Source: Polaromonas sp. (lineage in GTDB: Bacteria > Pseudomonadota > Gammaproteobacteria > Burkholderiales > Burkholderiaceae_C). From it: a stretch of DNA of 64,000 bases. Positions 27,568 through 37,512 of the stretch are shown here, piece after piece (the stretch's first letter is position 1; the number at the start of each line of letters is the position of its first letter). The stretch lies in assembly GCA_028292745.1 (NCBI GenBank), contig JAQGLT010000002.1:62001-126000 (forward strand), read 5' to 3'. Below the pieces are notes generated by a model. It searched no databases, was not told the DNA's origin, and saw only the letters and a program-made list of their open reading frames with translations. A program made the translations under genes and the position numbers.

Positions 27568-28575
27568 TTATCGCCTGACCTGCAGAGCGCCGGGATTGAC
27601 AATGTTGGTGGGCGTTCCTTCGATGAAATTGACCACGTTGTCAAACGCCGCGCCAAAATACATTTCATAGCTGTCCTGCTCCACATAACCGATGTGCGGC
27701 GTGCAAATGCAGTTTTCCAGCCGAAGCAGGGCATGGCCCTGCAAAATGGGTTCGGATTCGAACACGTCAATTGCCGCCATTCCAGGCCGGCCGCGATTCA
27801 GCGCGGCAATCAGGGCTTCGGGCTCGATCAGCTCGCCCCGCGACGTATTGACCAGCAGCGCGGTCGGCTTCATGAGGGCCATGTCTTCCGCTGTCACGAT
27901 GCCGGTGGTTGTGTCGCTCAGCCGAAGGTGCAGGCTGAGCACGTCGCACTGCTTGAAGAGGTCGGTTTTGCTGGGGGCCAGCTCAAACCCATCGGCCTGA
28001 GCGCGTTCGCGTGATGCCTGGCTGCCCCAGATAATCACCCGCATGCCAAATGCCCGTCCGTAGCCGGCAACCAACTGACCGGTCTTGCCATAACCCCAGA
28101 TCCCCAGTGTCTTGCCCTTGAGAACCATGCCCAAGCCAAAATTCGGTGGCATGGAGGCGGATTTAAGACCTGCCTGCTGCCAGGCGCCATGCTTCAGGCT
28201 TGAAATGTACTGAGGCAGCCGACGCATGGCCGCCATGACCAGCGCCCAGGTGAGTTCAGCAGGCGCGACCGGTGAGCCCGTGCCTTCGGCCACCGCAATC
28301 CCGCGTTCGGTACAGGCCGCCACATCCACATGGCTGCCGATGCGGCCGGTTTGCGCCACCAGCTTGAGCTTGGGAAGCTTTTCAATCACCTGGCGGCTGA
28401 GATGCGTTCGTTCGCGGATCAGTACGATCACGTCCGCATCTTTCAGCCGGACCGTCAGCTGGCCGGCGCCTTTGACGGTGTTGGTGTAGACCTTGGCCGG
28501 ATAGGCCTCCAGTTTGGCTGCGCAGGCGAGTTTTCGCACCGCGTCTTGGTAGTCGTCGAGGATCACAATATTCAT
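27568..28575 (-). CDS. D-isomer-specific 2-hydroxyacid dehydrogenase
   Basis: 335-residue NAD(P)-linked dehydrogenase of the SerA/phosphoglycerate family. The cofactor loop is GIWGYGKTGQLVAGYG. The catalytic Arg is in NTSRGELIEP, the Glu in DVFESEPI and the His in CTPHIGYVE. The natural substrate is not evident; homologues include hydroxypyruvate and 2-ketogluconate reductases. The start at 28575 (MNIVILDDYQ) gives the usual N-terminus; a 44-codon longer frame is discarded. Confidence 0.9.
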   Translation of the reverse strand: MNIVILDDYQDAVRKLACAAKLEAYPAKVYTNTVKGAGQLTVRLKDADVIVLIRERTHLSRQVIEKLPKLKLVAQTGRIGSHVDVAACTERGIAVAEGTGSPVAPAELTWALVMAAMRRLPQYISSLKHGAWQQAGLKSASMPPNFGLGMVLKGKTLGIWGYGKTGQLVAGYGRAFGMRVIIWGSQASRERAQADGFELAPSKTDLFKQCDVLSLHLRLSDTTTGIVTAEDMALMKPTALLVNTSRGELIEPEALIAALNRGRPGMAAIDVFESEPILQGHALLRLENCICTPHIGYVEQDSYEMYFGAAFDNVVNFIEGTPTNIVNPGALQVRR

Positions 28576-28812
28576 GCGGATATTGTGCCTCCAAGATGCG
28601 GCTGTTCGGACTGCCGCTGGTACGCATGGGTAGCCCGTGCCGTGCCTTGGCCTGGCACGCGGTTGATGCTTTCCATTCGACATTCGCCCAGTTCTGACTC
28701 GGCTCAATAACTGGCGACCGGATTTACGAAAGATTCAGCGCGCTGGAGCCCAGCGCATGGCGACAGGCCTAGGGTGCCGCGCCACCCGAGAAAACGAAAT
28801 TCAATGGGAAAT

Positions 28813-29214
28813 TCACTGCACCTCGGTTGTCTGCAGCGCCGCCATGCGATCGAGTTCAGCGCAAACGTCAGCCATGCGCCCTGAGATAACCATGCGACCG
28901 GCGCAGTCAGAACTGATGGCCGAATCGGATTCGCGCACCACCCTCAGGTTGCCGCGGGGCAAATTCTTTTTGACCGATTGAGGACGAACTGCCGGTTCAG
29001 CTGGTTCACCTGCAAACGCCATGGGGTCATTCGCCGCCGGGGTTTGGTGTGCAAGGGACTGCCGCTGGCCCATGGCCGCAACAGGGCGTATCGAAGATGA
29101 AACCGAAGCGCGACCGAGCGAGTTTTTGAAGTGGGTCAGCCAAGGCGCCAAAGCCTGAACCGAAGCACTCCAGAAGGGTTGCGTGGATGCATTTGAAAAA
29201 CTGATGATTCTCAT
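28813..29214 (-). CDS. small uncharacterised protein in the lexA operon
   Basis: 133 residues, no recognised domain. The first 75 residues look disordered. The last 45 are compact and look conserved: LPRGNLRVVRESDSAISSDC, then AGRMVISGRMADVCAELDRMAA. I recall similar small proteins in Comamonadaceae but no function. It lies 128 bp downstream of lexA on the same strand, so it may be an SOS-coexpressed gene, in the place where some bacteria have a cell-division inhibitor. The start at 29214 follows GGAG; the 12-codon longer frame lacks a site. Confidence 0.7.
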   Translation of the reverse strand: MRIISFSNASTQPFWSASVQALAPWLTHFKNSLGRASVSSSIRPVAAMGQRQSLAHQTPAANDPMAFAGEPAEPAVRPQSVKKNLPRGNLRVVRESDSAISSDCAGRMVISGRMADVCAELDRMAALQTTEVQ

Positions 29215-29342
29215 GAAGAACTCCGGTTTGGAAAATGTTGATACAGGCACACGCCGGTCTGCCCGAAAGACAAACCGATTAATTCGACAGGATGCTGGCT
29301 TGGATGCAGGCCCCGCCAGTCAAGGGCAGATGAGGAGGGAGG

Positions 29343-30047
29343 CTAAATCATCAGGTTGCCGCGGATCAGGCCGACTGCCAGGCCTTCCAGCTCAAAAGGC
29401 TCGCCTGGCTGCACCACGATGGGCTTGAAGTCGGGGTTTTCAGACAGCAATTCGATCAGCTGCTGGTTGCGGTGAAATCGCTTGACTGTGACCTCGTCAC
29501 CCAGCCGGGCCACCACGATTTGCCCGTTCTTGGCTTCCCTGGCCTGTTTAACGGCCAGCAGATCGCCGTCCATGATGCCGACATCGCGCATGCTCATGCC
29601 GCGCACCTTGAGCAGGTAGTCGGGCTTTTGCTGAAATAGGCTGCTTTCGAACACATAGGTGCGCTCAATGTGTTCCTGCGCAAGAATCGGGCTGCCTGCC
29701 GCCACACGTCCCACCAGCGGCAGCGCAAATTGGGCAAGACGCTGCAGGGGCACTGAAAGCTGCTGCAGGCGCGCCTCACTTGTGGAGTCGTGCCCGCCCA
29801 GGCGAAGCCGAATCCCGCGCGATGTTCCACTGACCAGCTCGATGACCCCTTTGCGGGCGAGCGCCTTCAGATGCTCCTCGGCCGCGTTGGGTGAGCGAAA
29901 GCCCAGTTCAGTGGCGATTTCCGCACGGGTAGGCGGCGCGCCGGTACGGGAAATGGCCGTTTGGATCAGTTCAAGAATTTCAGCCTGCCGGGCTGTAAGC
30001 TTGGGCCTGTCGGCGGATAAATCAGAAAAATTATTGAAAGTGCTCAT
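29343..30047 (-). CDS. lexA: LexA, SOS repressor and auto-protease
   Basis: 234 residues, longer than E. coli LexA (202) owing to a short leader and a linker insertion. The N-terminal winged helix reads [13 protein letters not shown], then [22 protein letters not shown]. The self-cleavage site is RVAAGSP with the scissile A117-G118. The catalytic dyad is S152 (GMSMRDVG) and K189 (VTVKRF). On DNA damage RecA filaments trigger cleavage and derepress SOS genes. A perfect LexA box lies in the divergent promoter region, so it should be autoregulated. Confidence 0.97.
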   Translation of the reverse strand: MSTFNNFSDLSADRPKLTARQAEILELIQTAISRTGAPPTRAEIATELGFRSPNAAEEHLKALARKGVIELVSGTSRGIRLRLGGHDSTSEARLQQLSVPLQRLAQFALPLVGRVAAGSPILAQEHIERTYVFESSLFQQKPDYLLKVRGMSMRDVGIMDGDLLAVKQAREAKNGQIVVARLGDEVTVKRFHRNQQLIELLSENPDFKPIVVQPGEPFELEGLAVGLIRGNLMI

Positions 30048-30122
30048 GAGCGCTAAGTCCTTCGATTAAATCCAGAAAAATCTGGAGCGGCTTCAAGTCA
30101 TGCTGACATAAGCGCTTGTTGC

Positions 30123-30138
30123 CTGTATGTTTGTCCAG
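30123..30138. promoter_or_regulatory. second, half-conserved LexA box
   Basis: CTGTATGTTTGTCCAG has one perfect half-site and a degenerate second half. It lies 19 bp from the perfect box, at two turns of helix. Tandem boxes before lexA are common. Confidence 0.45.
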
Positions 30139-30141
30139 TGA

Positions 30142-30157
30142 CTGTATTTTTATACAG
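30142..30157. promoter_or_regulatory. LexA box between lexA and asparaginase
   Basis: CTGTATTTTTATACAG is a perfect CTGT-N8-ACAG operator of the beta/gammaproteobacterial type. It lies about 95 bp before lexA and 27 bp before the asparaginase ATG. So it could also repress the divergent gene. Confidence 0.88.
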
Positions 30158-30183
30158 GTTTGATTAAAAGGCAAGCCCACACC

Positions 30184-31149
30184 ATGAAACGTTTCAATCT
30201 GGTCATTCTGGCAACCGGGGGGACGATTGCAGGCCGCGCTGTCAGCGCTGGCGACAATATCGGCTACACCGCTGCGCAGGTGGACATCGACCACTTGCTG
30301 GCGGCGCTTCCGGGGGGGACAGGGGGCTGGCCTGTCATCACCGAGCAGCTTGCACAGGTAGACAGCAAGGACATGAGTTTTGCCGTCTGGGCGAAATTGG
30401 CTGACCGTGTCAATCACTTTTTAGCGCGTGGCGATGTCCAGGGGATTGTCATCACGCACGGCACCGACACGCTGGAGGAGACAGCCTATTTCCTGCAGGC
30501 GGTGTGCCGACCCGCCAAGCCGGTTGTGCTGACATGCGCCATGCGGCCAGCCACAGCATGGGCGCCCGATGGCCCGCAAAACATTCGTGATGCACTGGCT
30601 GTTGCCTGCCATGAGGGCGCCCATGGCGTTGTGGCGGTTTGTGCCGGCACGGTTCACAGCGCATTCGATGTGCAAAAAGTGCACACCTACCGGCTCGACG
30701 CTTTCAGTTCAGGCGATGCCGGCCCTATAGGCTATGTCGAGGAAGGACAGGTCAGATTATTAAGAAATTGGCCTGTAGCGCAAGAGGGTAAAGCGCAAGC
30801 AGCTATCGAAAATATAGCAAATTGGCCGCGTGTTGAAATCATCATGAGCTATGCGGGTGCCAGTGCTGCGATTGTGCGGGCACTTGTCGCGCAGGGCGTG
30901 CAGGGCTTGGTGGCTGCCGCGACGGGCAACGGCACGTTGCACCATGCCCTGGAGGCCGGCCTGATCGAGGCTCAGGCTGCAGGCGTCAAGGTGGTGCGTT
31001 GCACACGCTGCGCGAACGGCCGCGTGTTGCCCCGTGCGGGCGATATTTTCGCTGATTCGGAAGGGTTGACACCGGTAAAAGCCAGGATTGCGCTCATGCT
31101 GGAATTATCGACATGCGACATCCCCCGCAAAACTCTGGTCTTGCCCTGA
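30184..31149 (+). CDS. L-asparaginase, cytoplasmic
   Basis: Hydrolyses asparagine to aspartate and ammonia. 321 residues with no signal peptide. First catalytic Thr is in ATGGTIAG (T14) and the second with its Asp in THGTDTLEET (T94, D95). Substrate-site CAMRPATA and the C-terminal TGNGTL segment are also present. Residues about 197-212 (VAQEGKAQAAIENIAN) are encoded by an in-frame copy of the dispersed repeat (30770-30820), lying in a surface linker between the two domains. The start at 30184 is the only ATG near; an upstream TTG is possible. The nearby LexA box may link it to SOS control. Confidence 0.9.
   Translation: MKRFNLVILATGGTIAGRAVSAGDNIGYTAAQVDIDHLLAALPGGTGGWPVITEQLAQVDSKDMSFAVWAKLADRVNHFLARGDVQGIVITHGTDTLEETAYFLQAVCRPAKPVVLTCAMRPATAWAPDGPQNIRDALAVACHEGAHGVVAVCAGTVHSAFDVQKVHTYRLDAFSSGDAGPIGYVEEGQVRLLRNWPVAQEGKAQAAIENIANWPRVEIIMSYAGASAAIVRALVAQGVQGLVAAATGNGTLHHALEAGLIEAQAAGVKVVRCTRCANGRVLPRAGDIFADSEGLTPVKARIALMLELSTCDIPRKTLVLP
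30770..30820 (+). repeat. dispersed repeat, copy D, inside the asparaginase gene
   Basis: GCCTGTAGCGCAAGAGGGTA then AAGCGCAAGCAGCTATCGAAAATATAGCAA. It has the same order of elements as the intergenic copies and is in frame with the gene. The encoded peptide VAQEGKAQAAIEN is almost the same as the one the repeat encodes in tex. Confidence 0.7.
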
Positions 31150-31162
31150 GGCGCAGGCATAA

Positions 31163-31188
31163 AAAAGCCACCCCGAAGGATGGCTTTT
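31163..31188. terminator. bidirectional terminator between asparaginase and adk
   Basis: AAAAGCCA and TGGCTTTT form a stem around CCCCGAAGGA, with A and T tracts outside. The two genes converge here, so it can serve both. Confidence 0.8.
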
Positions 31189-31205
31189 GAAGGCTTGGTT
31201 ACTTC

Positions 31206-31895
<690 letters not shown>

Positions 31896-32019
31896 TCACG
31901 CTGGCGGCGCGCAAGCGATTACAACCACCACCGACTGAAGCTGGCGTGAGCGCTGCCGCCGTTTACCGCAGGGTGCTTACGTTTTTCGCAAGGATATCAT
32001 GCACATCCTGAAAAACCGC

Positions 32020-32817
32020 TCATGCCGCAGCAGGCAAAACACTCTCATCGTTCAGCTGGCTGCGCACACGCGCCAGATCTTCAGGCGTATCAACCCCCGT
32101 GCCTGGCGCCTGATCGGTCACATGCACGGCAATCCGGTAGCCATGCCAGAGGGCACGCAGTTGTTCGAGCGATTCAAGCCGCTCCAGTGGCGCTTGCGGC
32201 AATTTGGGGAATTCGCGCAGAAAACCGACCCGGTAGGCATAAAGCCCGATATGGCGCAGCGGACTGGGCAAAAGGCTGTGCGACGAACTGGCGCCTTCCC
32301 ACCACGCCTTGCCGATAAAGTCGCGTGCGGCAGGAATGGGCGCGCGGCTGAAGTACAGCGCAGTCTGGCGGGCATCCAGCACCACCTTGACCACATTCGG
32401 ATTCTGCAAATCAGCCAACTGTGAAATTGAATGCGCGGCCGTGCTCATGGCGCAGTCCGGGCGTTCGCCAAGCAGGCGTGCCACAGCGTTGATCAGCGCG
32501 GGTTCGATCAAGGGCTCGTCGCCCTGCACATTCACGACGATGGCGTCATCGGCCAGCCCGAGGATGTCACAGGCTTCGGCCAGCCGGTCGCTGCCGCTGG
32601 GATGGTCCCGCCGGGTCAACACCGCCTGGACACCGAGGGCTGCGCATTTTTCAATAATCTCAGCGCTGTCAGCGGCCACCACTGTACGCACGGCGCTACT
32701 TAGCAAGGCGCGTTGGGCCACGCGCACGACCATGGGCACGCCGTTGATGTCGGCCAGTGGCTTGTTGGGCAGCCGGGTAGAAGCCATGCGTGCCGGAATC
32801 AGGACAGTAAAACTCAT
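32020..32817 (-). CDS. kdsB: CMP-KDO synthetase
   Basis: 3-deoxy-D-manno-octulosonate cytidylyltransferase, which activates KDO for lipopolysaccharide core assembly. 265 residues. Substrate motifs [17 protein letters not shown] (N-terminus), [14 protein letters not shown] and [10 protein letters not shown] are complete, as is the C-terminal [13 protein letters not shown]. The ATG at 32817 is preferred to a TTG at 32835 that would overlap the upstream gene. It is downstream of the Trm112-like gene (7-bp gap). Confidence 0.96.
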   Translation of the reverse strand: MSFTVLIPARMASTRLPNKPLADINGVPMVVRVAQRALLSSAVRTVVAADSAEIIEKCAALGVQAVLTRRDHPSGSDRLAEACDILGLADDAIVVNVQGDEPLIEPALINAVARLLGERPDCAMSTAAHSISQLADLQNPNVVKVVLDARQTALYFSRAPIPAARDFIGKAWWEGASSSHSLLPSPLRHIGLYAYRVGFLREFPKLPQAPLERLESLEQLRALWHGYRIAVHVTDQAPGTGVDTPEDLARVRSQLNDESVLPAAA

Positions 32818-32824
32818 GCTGGCA

Positions 32825-33007
32825 TCACAGGCCAAGTTCTTCGTCGGTCAGTGTTCTTGCCTCATTTTCAAGCATTACCGGAATGCCGTCGCGCACGGGA
32901 TAGGCCAGCCGGGCACTGCGGGAAATCAATTCGTTTTTTTCCCGGTCATAGTCGAGCGGTCCCTTGGTCACGGGGCAGACCAGCAATTCAAGTAATTTGG
33001 TGTCCAT
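32825..33007 (-). CDS. Trm112-like small protein (UPF0434, YcaR type)
   Basis: 60 residues. [21 protein letters not shown] begins the family, and [17 protein letters not shown] is its signature. In E. coli the equivalent is YcaR, also located between lpxK and kdsB. It has only one Cys, so it does not bind zinc like eukaryotic Trm112. The role is unknown, possibly as a methyltransferase partner. The start at 33007 overlaps lpxK by 20 bp. Confidence 0.92.
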   Translation of the reverse strand: MDTKLLELLVCPVTKGPLDYDREKNELISRSARLAYPVRDGIPVMLENEARTLTDEELGL

Positions 33008-34019
33008 GCTTGGATGGTAATGGAGAAAGCAGCGGTGCCAGCAACGCATCCAGCGCATAGAAAAAGGCCGGCTCCGGTGAAAACTCCAGAGGAACGGCGA
33101 GTACTTTTCGTGCGGATATACCCGGCAGGGCGAACAGCTTGACAGCATCTTTTTCAGTGCACAGCAAAGTCTGCTCGACGCCGTCCCCGAGATCCTCATG
33201 TTTGAAAATATGATGGTCTGGCAATGCCACGGTTTTATCAAGCGTCAGGCCACACGCCCTGAGCATGTCAAAAAAAGCCCCGGGGTTGGCGATGCCGGCC
33301 AGGGCCGTTATGGGCTGACCCCGAAGGTCCGCCAACCGAACCTGAATGCCGTCGGGCCCCAGTGCAAATTCTGCCAGCCGACGCGTGGAGGAAAAGCCTT
33401 CAAATGCCGGGTTTTTGCCAGTGTGCAGCACAAGGTCAATGCCTTGGTCTAGACGTTCTGGCCACGGTTCGCGCAACAGTCCGGCAGGAAGCAGCCAGCC
33501 ATTGCCTACGCCCCTGTCGTCGAACACCGCAATTTCAATGTCGCGCTGCAACGCATAGTGCTGAAGCCCGTCATCGCAAACCACCACGGCAGTTGCCGGG
33601 TAGGCAGCCAGCAAGTCACGAACGGCTTCAGTACGTCGTTTTGCTACAAAAACAGGAGCACCCGTTGCCCGGTATATAAGCGCTGGCTCATCACCTGATT
33701 GTGTAACAGGCGTATCTGGCCTGACTTCAAGGTTGTGGTGCGCAGAACGACCGTAACCGCGTGAAACCACGCCTACTTGCATTCGTTGGGCATGCAAATG
33801 CTTGACCAATGCAATTGCCAAGGGTGTTTTCCCCGCACCGCCGGCTATCACGTTGCCCACGACGATGATGGGCACGCCAAATCGCTCAGACGTCAGTATC
33901 CCGCGTCGGTAAAGGGTTTGGCGCCATCGCACGAGCAGGCCATGAAGCTGCGCCACTGGCCAAAGCAGGTAGGCGGCTGCGCCGCGTGCAAGCCAAACGT
34001 TTAACAGCAGTTGTTTCAT
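32988..34019 (-). CDS. lpxK: tetraacyldisaccharide 4'-kinase
   Basis: Inner-membrane-associated kinase adding the 4'-phosphate to lipid A. 343 residues. The N-terminal hydrophobic helix [16 protein letters not shown] anchors it. The P-loop is [12 protein letters not shown] (55-66) and the Asp-rich [11 protein letters not shown] follows. Residues beyond are typical. It sits between exbD (39-bp gap) and the Trm112-like gene (overlap), the standard betaproteobacterial order. Confidence 0.96.
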   Translation of the reverse strand: MKQLLLNVWLARGAAAYLLWPVAQLHGLLVRWRQTLYRRGILTSERFGVPIIVVGNVIAGGAGKTPLAIALVKHLHAQRMQVGVVSRGYGRSAHHNLEVRPDTPVTQSGDEPALIYRATGAPVFVAKRRTEAVRDLLAAYPATAVVVCDDGLQHYALQRDIEIAVFDDRGVGNGWLLPAGLLREPWPERLDQGIDLVLHTGKNPAFEGFSSTRRLAEFALGPDGIQVRLADLRGQPITALAGIANPGAFFDMLRACGLTLDKTVALPDHHIFKHEDLGDGVEQTLLCTEKDAVKLFALPGISARKVLAVPLEFSPEPAFFYALDALLAPLLSPLPSKHGHQIT

Positions 34020-34058
34020 GCGTTGTGCTGCTTTGGCGCAAATGGCGGCGCAGGTGGC

Positions 34059-34487
34059 TTACTTCGCGCCAGCCAGTGCCGTGCTTTGCGTGGCAAACGT
34101 AATCTGGGTCAAACCCTGGCGCCGGGCAGCTTCCATGACGGTAATCACAGCCTGATGCGTAGCGTTGGCATCAGCACTGATGACGATGACCGTGCCCTTA
34201 TCAGCCTTGGCAGCGAAAGCCAGTGCGCTGCCAAGAACTTCGATTCCACGCCCATCCACCCGGTTTTTATTGATCATGTAACGGCCATCGCTGCTGATTG
34301 AAACAATAACCTCCTTGGGATGATCGCGCTGCTGCTCTGCGTCAGCGGTGGGAAGCCTGACCTGAAGTTCTGTGAATTTGCTATAGGTGGTTGAAAGCAT
34401 CAAAAAGATGAGCACGACCAGCAAAACATCAATAAACGGAATCAGGTTGATTTCGGGCTCGGCGCGCAAGTGGGGACGAAAATTCAT
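34059..34487 (-). CDS. exbD: ExbD/TolR family protein
   Basis: 142 residues with one N-terminal membrane helix (about 17-34). The conserved transmembrane Asp is in NLIPFIDVLLVVLIFLM. The periplasmic domain follows. With ExbB it forms a proton-driven motor that energises TonB or a Tol-like partner. No tonB is adjacent. It overlaps exbB by four bases (ATGA). Confidence 0.93.
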   Translation of the reverse strand: MNFRPHLRAEPEINLIPFIDVLLVVLIFLMLSTTYSKFTELQVRLPTADAEQQRDHPKEVIVSISSDGRYMINKNRVDGRGIEVLGSALAFAAKADKGTVIVISADANATHQAVITVMEAARRQGLTQITFATQSTALAGAK

Positions 34488-35116
34488 TTGCGCAGTGTGT
34501 TGAGGTGACGCATGAAGCGCTCAGCCGAAAGCTCCATGGACAGTAGATAACCATCGACCCGCGCACGAAAATAGCGCCAGAAAATAAGCGCAGGTATGGC
34601 TACCATCAGGCCAAAAGCCGTGTTGTAGAGCGCCATGGATATGCCTTGAGCGAGCTGAGCAGGATTGCCAGCCCCTGCCGTTGGGCCCGTGCCCGTGTGC
34701 GCGCCAAAAATCTCGATCATCCCGATGACCGTACCCAGCAGCCCCAGCAAGGGCGCCGCTGAAGCTATAGTGGCCAGCGCGGCGAGATAGCGTTCAAGTT
34801 GGTGTGCCGCCTGGCGGCCTGCACCTTCCAGTGTGGCACGCAGATCGCCTTCGCTGATGCGTGGGTTGACGCTAAGCGCTTGAAAGCCGCTTGCCAGTAT
34901 CGTGCCGAGCAAAGAGTTTTGCTCCAGCTTCAGCACAATATCGGCGGAAGGCGTTGACGTTCGCGAAACAGCGATAGCTTCGCCCAAAAGTCTGGGAGGC
35001 GTGATTTTCTTGATCTGGAGGCTCAGAAAACGCTCAATAATCAATGCCAGTGCCACAACAGAGCAGGCTAAAAGCGGCCAGATCGGCCAGCCTGCGGCTT
35101 GTATGATCGAAAACAA
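34484..35116 (-). CDS. exbB: MotA/TolQ/ExbB family proton channel
   Basis: 210 residues with three membrane segments: N-terminal about 12-30, then AALATIASAAPLLGLLGTVIGMIEIF at about 110-137 and MALYNTAFGLMVAIPALIFW at about 155-175. The Gly/Ala/Thr-rich second and third helices are the motor core. It is first in the block leading to lipid A and KDO genes, so outer-membrane biogenesis genes are co-transcribed. Confidence 0.94.
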   Translation of the reverse strand: MFSIIQAAGWPIWPLLACSVVALALIIERFLSLQIKKITPPRLLGEAIAVSRTSTPSADIVLKLEQNSLLGTILASGFQALSVNPRISEGDLRATLEGAGRQAAHQLERYLAALATIASAAPLLGLLGTVIGMIEIFGAHTGTGPTAGAGNPAQLAQGISMALYNTAFGLMVAIPALIFWRYFRARVDGYLLSMELSAERFMRHLNTLRK

Positions 35117-35466
35117 TGCGCGTCTCCAGATGACTATGGGTAACTATTGGTGCTGGATTATGGACTACCCATTGCTTGTCATTGCCTCACTAACGACGCT
35201 TAAAGAAATGAGTTTCGTTGGACAAACATTCCAGGCTTAGCCCACAAAATCTGTGGATAACTTTGTGGGCAAGTCTGTGCAGAGCGGGTGGCAGACCGCG
35301 CCAGACGGTGATTATGACAAATCGATGAAAATTTAGGCATTTAAATTTCATTAAAAATCAATGACTTACATCGACAAATCAAGCTTTTCAACACGTTCAT
35401 GCAGGCCCTTGCGCTACAGCCGGGCAGCTGTGGAGTACTGTTGCTTTTGTGTTCACGCCGTTTGTC
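35117..35466. other. divergent region between exbB and xseA
   Basis: 350 bp with no supported gene. It holds the two divergent promoters and a 31-bp inverted repeat with a perfect DnaA box in its loop (35240-35270). The middle part (about 35320-35370) is AT-rich. Confidence 0.5.
35240..35270. promoter_or_regulatory. inverted repeat with a DnaA box in its loop
   Basis: GCCCACAAA (35240-35248) and TTTGTGGGC (35262-35270) form a perfect 9-bp inverted repeat. The 13-base loop contains TGTGGATAA, which on the other strand is the consensus DnaA box TTATCCACA. DnaA binding here could link expression of xseA or exbBD to replication state. Confidence 0.55.
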
Positions 35467-36786
35467 ATGGTTGAGGAGTTTTCTACCTTTGAAGGGCGTG
35501 AGAGGCCCTTACTTGGGCAGGGTATGCACATCTGGCCGGTGGGCTCATTGCTGCGCGCCATCGCGGACAGCCTGGAAGCCAGGTTTAACCCGGTAGCGGT
35601 TCAAGGGGAATTGACGGGATTTTCACGTGCGTCAAGCGGCCACTGCTATTTTTCGCTCAAGGATACGCAAGGTCAGGTGCGCTGCGCCATGTTCAGGCGG
35701 GCGGCGAGCCTGCTTGATTTTTCTCCACGCGACGGTCAACTGGTCGAGTTGAGGGGCCGGTTGGGCATCTATGAACCGCGTGGCGAACTGCAGCTGGTGG
35801 TCGAGTCAATGCGACAGGCCGGACAGGGCACTTTGTTCGAAAAGTTTTTGTTGCTCAAGGCGAAGCTTGAGGCGCAAGGCCTTTTTGACGCAGCGCGCAA
35901 ACGGCCGTTGCCACTTCTGCCTCGGGCCATCGGTGTCGTTACTTCGTTGGGCGCTGCGGCATTGCATGATGTGGTCAGTGCATTGCAGCGGCGCGCCCCG
36001 CATATCCCTGTGGTGATTTACCCTGCCAGCGTACAGGGGGCACAGGCCGCCGCTGAGTTGCGGGAGGCGGTGTCTGCTGCTTGCCAGCGGCGTGAACAAG
36101 ACCGGACTGATGTGCTTCTGCTGGTGCGCGGCGGGGGTGCCATAGAAGATCTATGGGCTTTTAATGATGAGTTGCTGGCGCGGGCCATTGTTGCCGCACC
36201 GATGCCGGTGATCAGCGGAGTAGGGCATGAAACGGATTTTACGATTGCCGATTTTTGTGCCGATGTTCGCGCGCCAACTCCCACGGCGGCCGCTGAACTT
36301 TGCGCGCAACCGCAAACAACCTGGCTCAGCGCACTCGACCTGGCTTTTTCACGCCTGCAAAATGGCGTGGACCAGCAGATGGAGTCACATAACCAGCGCC
36401 TGGATTGGGCAGCGTCCCGTGTCAGCCGTCCCTCGCATCTGGTGACGCGGCAGCAAGCCCGTCTGGCAAGCATTGCACAACAGCTGAGCTATGCAATGCG
36501 CTCAACATTAAGGAACGAGCAGGGCCGGCTGCAGACCCTGGGAAACGACTTTCCCAGAGAAATCATCGGCAGCCTGCAGCGTAGCCGCAATCAAATCGAA
36601 CAGGCCAAGCTGCGCCTTGCGTCGCTCGATCCAAATCTGGTACTGCAACGTGGCTACGCATGGGTGGCAGACCTGCAGGGCCAGCCCATCACTTCTGTAA
36701 AAATGACGCATACCGGTCAACCCGTGCGCGCTACCCTTGCGGATGGAGAGGTCGATTTGACGGTCGCTGCACGTCGGCTCATTTAG
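35467..36786 (+). CDS. xseA: exodeoxyribonuclease VII large subunit
   Basis: Catalytic subunit of ExoVII, which degrades single-stranded DNA in both directions. 439 residues. The N-terminal OB fold ([18 protein letters not shown], then [22 protein letters not shown]) is followed by the catalytic core with [19 protein letters not shown], then [15 protein letters not shown] and [24 protein letters not shown] long coiled coil fills about 290-390. The start is uncertain: ATG 35467 has no clear ribosome site and a GTG at 35449 is possible. The small subunit xseB is not nearby. Confidence 0.95.
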   Translation: MVEEFSTFEGRERPLLGQGMHIWPVGSLLRAIADSLEARFNPVAVQGELTGFSRASSGHCYFSLKDTQGQVRCAMFRRAASLLDFSPRDGQLVELRGRLGIYEPRGELQLVVESMRQAGQGTLFEKFLLLKAKLEAQGLFDAARKRPLPLLPRAIGVVTSLGAAALHDVVSALQRRAPHIPVVIYPASVQGAQAAAELREAVSAACQRREQDRTDVLLLVRGGGAIEDLWAFNDELLARAIVAAPMPVISGVGHETDFTIADFCADVRAPTPTAAAELCAQPQTTWLSALDLAFSRLQNGVDQQMESHNQRLDWAASRVSRPSHLVTRQQARLASIAQQLSYAMRSTLRNEQGRLQTLGNDFPREIIGSLQRSRNQIEQAKLRLASLDPNLVLQRGYAWVADLQGQPITSVKMTHTGQPVRATLADGEVDLTVAARRLI

Positions 36787-36844
36787 TTTTTACAATGTCC
36801 CTTGTATGTCAATGGACATCTCATCAACAATCAAAAGGAAAATC

Positions 36845-37426
36845 ATGGAACACACGCTTCCCCCACTCCCGTATGCAATTGATGCGCTGGCCCCGCATTA
36901 CAGCCAGGAAACCCTCGAATACCACCATGGCAAGCACCACAATGCTTATGTGGTCAATCTCAACAACCTGCAAAAAGGCACTGAGTTTGAATCCATGACG
37001 CTTGAGGAAATCGTCAAGAAATCCAGCGGCGGCGTGTACAACAATGCGGCCCAAATATGGAATCACACCTTTTTCTGGAACTGCATGAAACCTGCCGGCG
37101 GCGGTGAACCCGGCGGTGCGTTGGCAGAAGCCATCAATGCCAAGTTTGGCTCGTATGCAGCCTTCAAGGAAGCGTTTGTTAAGTCCGCTGTCGGCAATTT
37201 CGGCTCAGGCTGGACCTGGCTGGTCAAGACTGGCGACGGTGCGGTGGATATTGTCAATACCGGTGCAGCAGGCACCCCCCTCAAAACAGGAGAGAAGGCG
37301 CTGATGACGGTGGATGTTTGGGAGCATGCTTATTACATTGACTACCGCAACCAGCGCCCCAAATTTGTCGAAACTTTCCTGTCTAACCTGGTGAATTGGG
37401 AATTTGCCGAGGCTAATTTCGCCTGA
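36845..37426 (+). CDS. sodB: iron superoxide dismutase
   Basis: Cytoplasmic dismutation of superoxide. 193 residues, the usual length. Metal ligands are in [11 protein letters not shown] (His), [10 protein letters not shown] (His) and [13 protein letters not shown] (Asp and His). The Gln of NNAAQIWNH occupies the place that distinguishes Fe-type from Mn-type enzymes. A good ribosome site (AAGGAAA) precedes the ATG. A strong terminator follows. It is 58 bp after xseA and likely has its own promoter. Confidence 0.97.
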   Translation: MEHTLPPLPYAIDALAPHYSQETLEYHHGKHHNAYVVNLNNLQKGTEFESMTLEEIVKKSSGGVYNNAAQIWNHTFFWNCMKPAGGGEPGGALAEAINAKFGSYAAFKEAFVKSAVGNFGSGWTWLVKTGDGAVDIVNTGAAGTPLKTGEKALMTVDVWEHAYYIDYRNQRPKFVETFLSNLVNWEFAEANFA

Positions 37427-37457
37427 CCCCTTGTAGCTTACTGACGCCTTACCCTTC

Positions 37458-37484
37458 AAAAAGCCGACATGATGTCGGCTTTTT
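37458..37484 (+). terminator. terminator of sodB
   Basis: AAAAAGCCGACAT and ATGTCGGCTTTTT form a perfect 13-bp stem around a single G, so in RNA a 4-5 nt loop. The A and T tracts make it usable from both sides, and the next gene converges. Confidence 0.9.
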
Positions 37485-37512
37485 GCTATCAATTTTCAAT
37501 AGTCGCCAAGCG

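Noticed and set aside
33629-33700. Another in-frame copy of the dispersed repeat in lpxK
   Set aside because: A few bases resemble the hairpin end, but the protein stretch is normal LpxK sequence and the GCCTCTAGCGCA core is missing.
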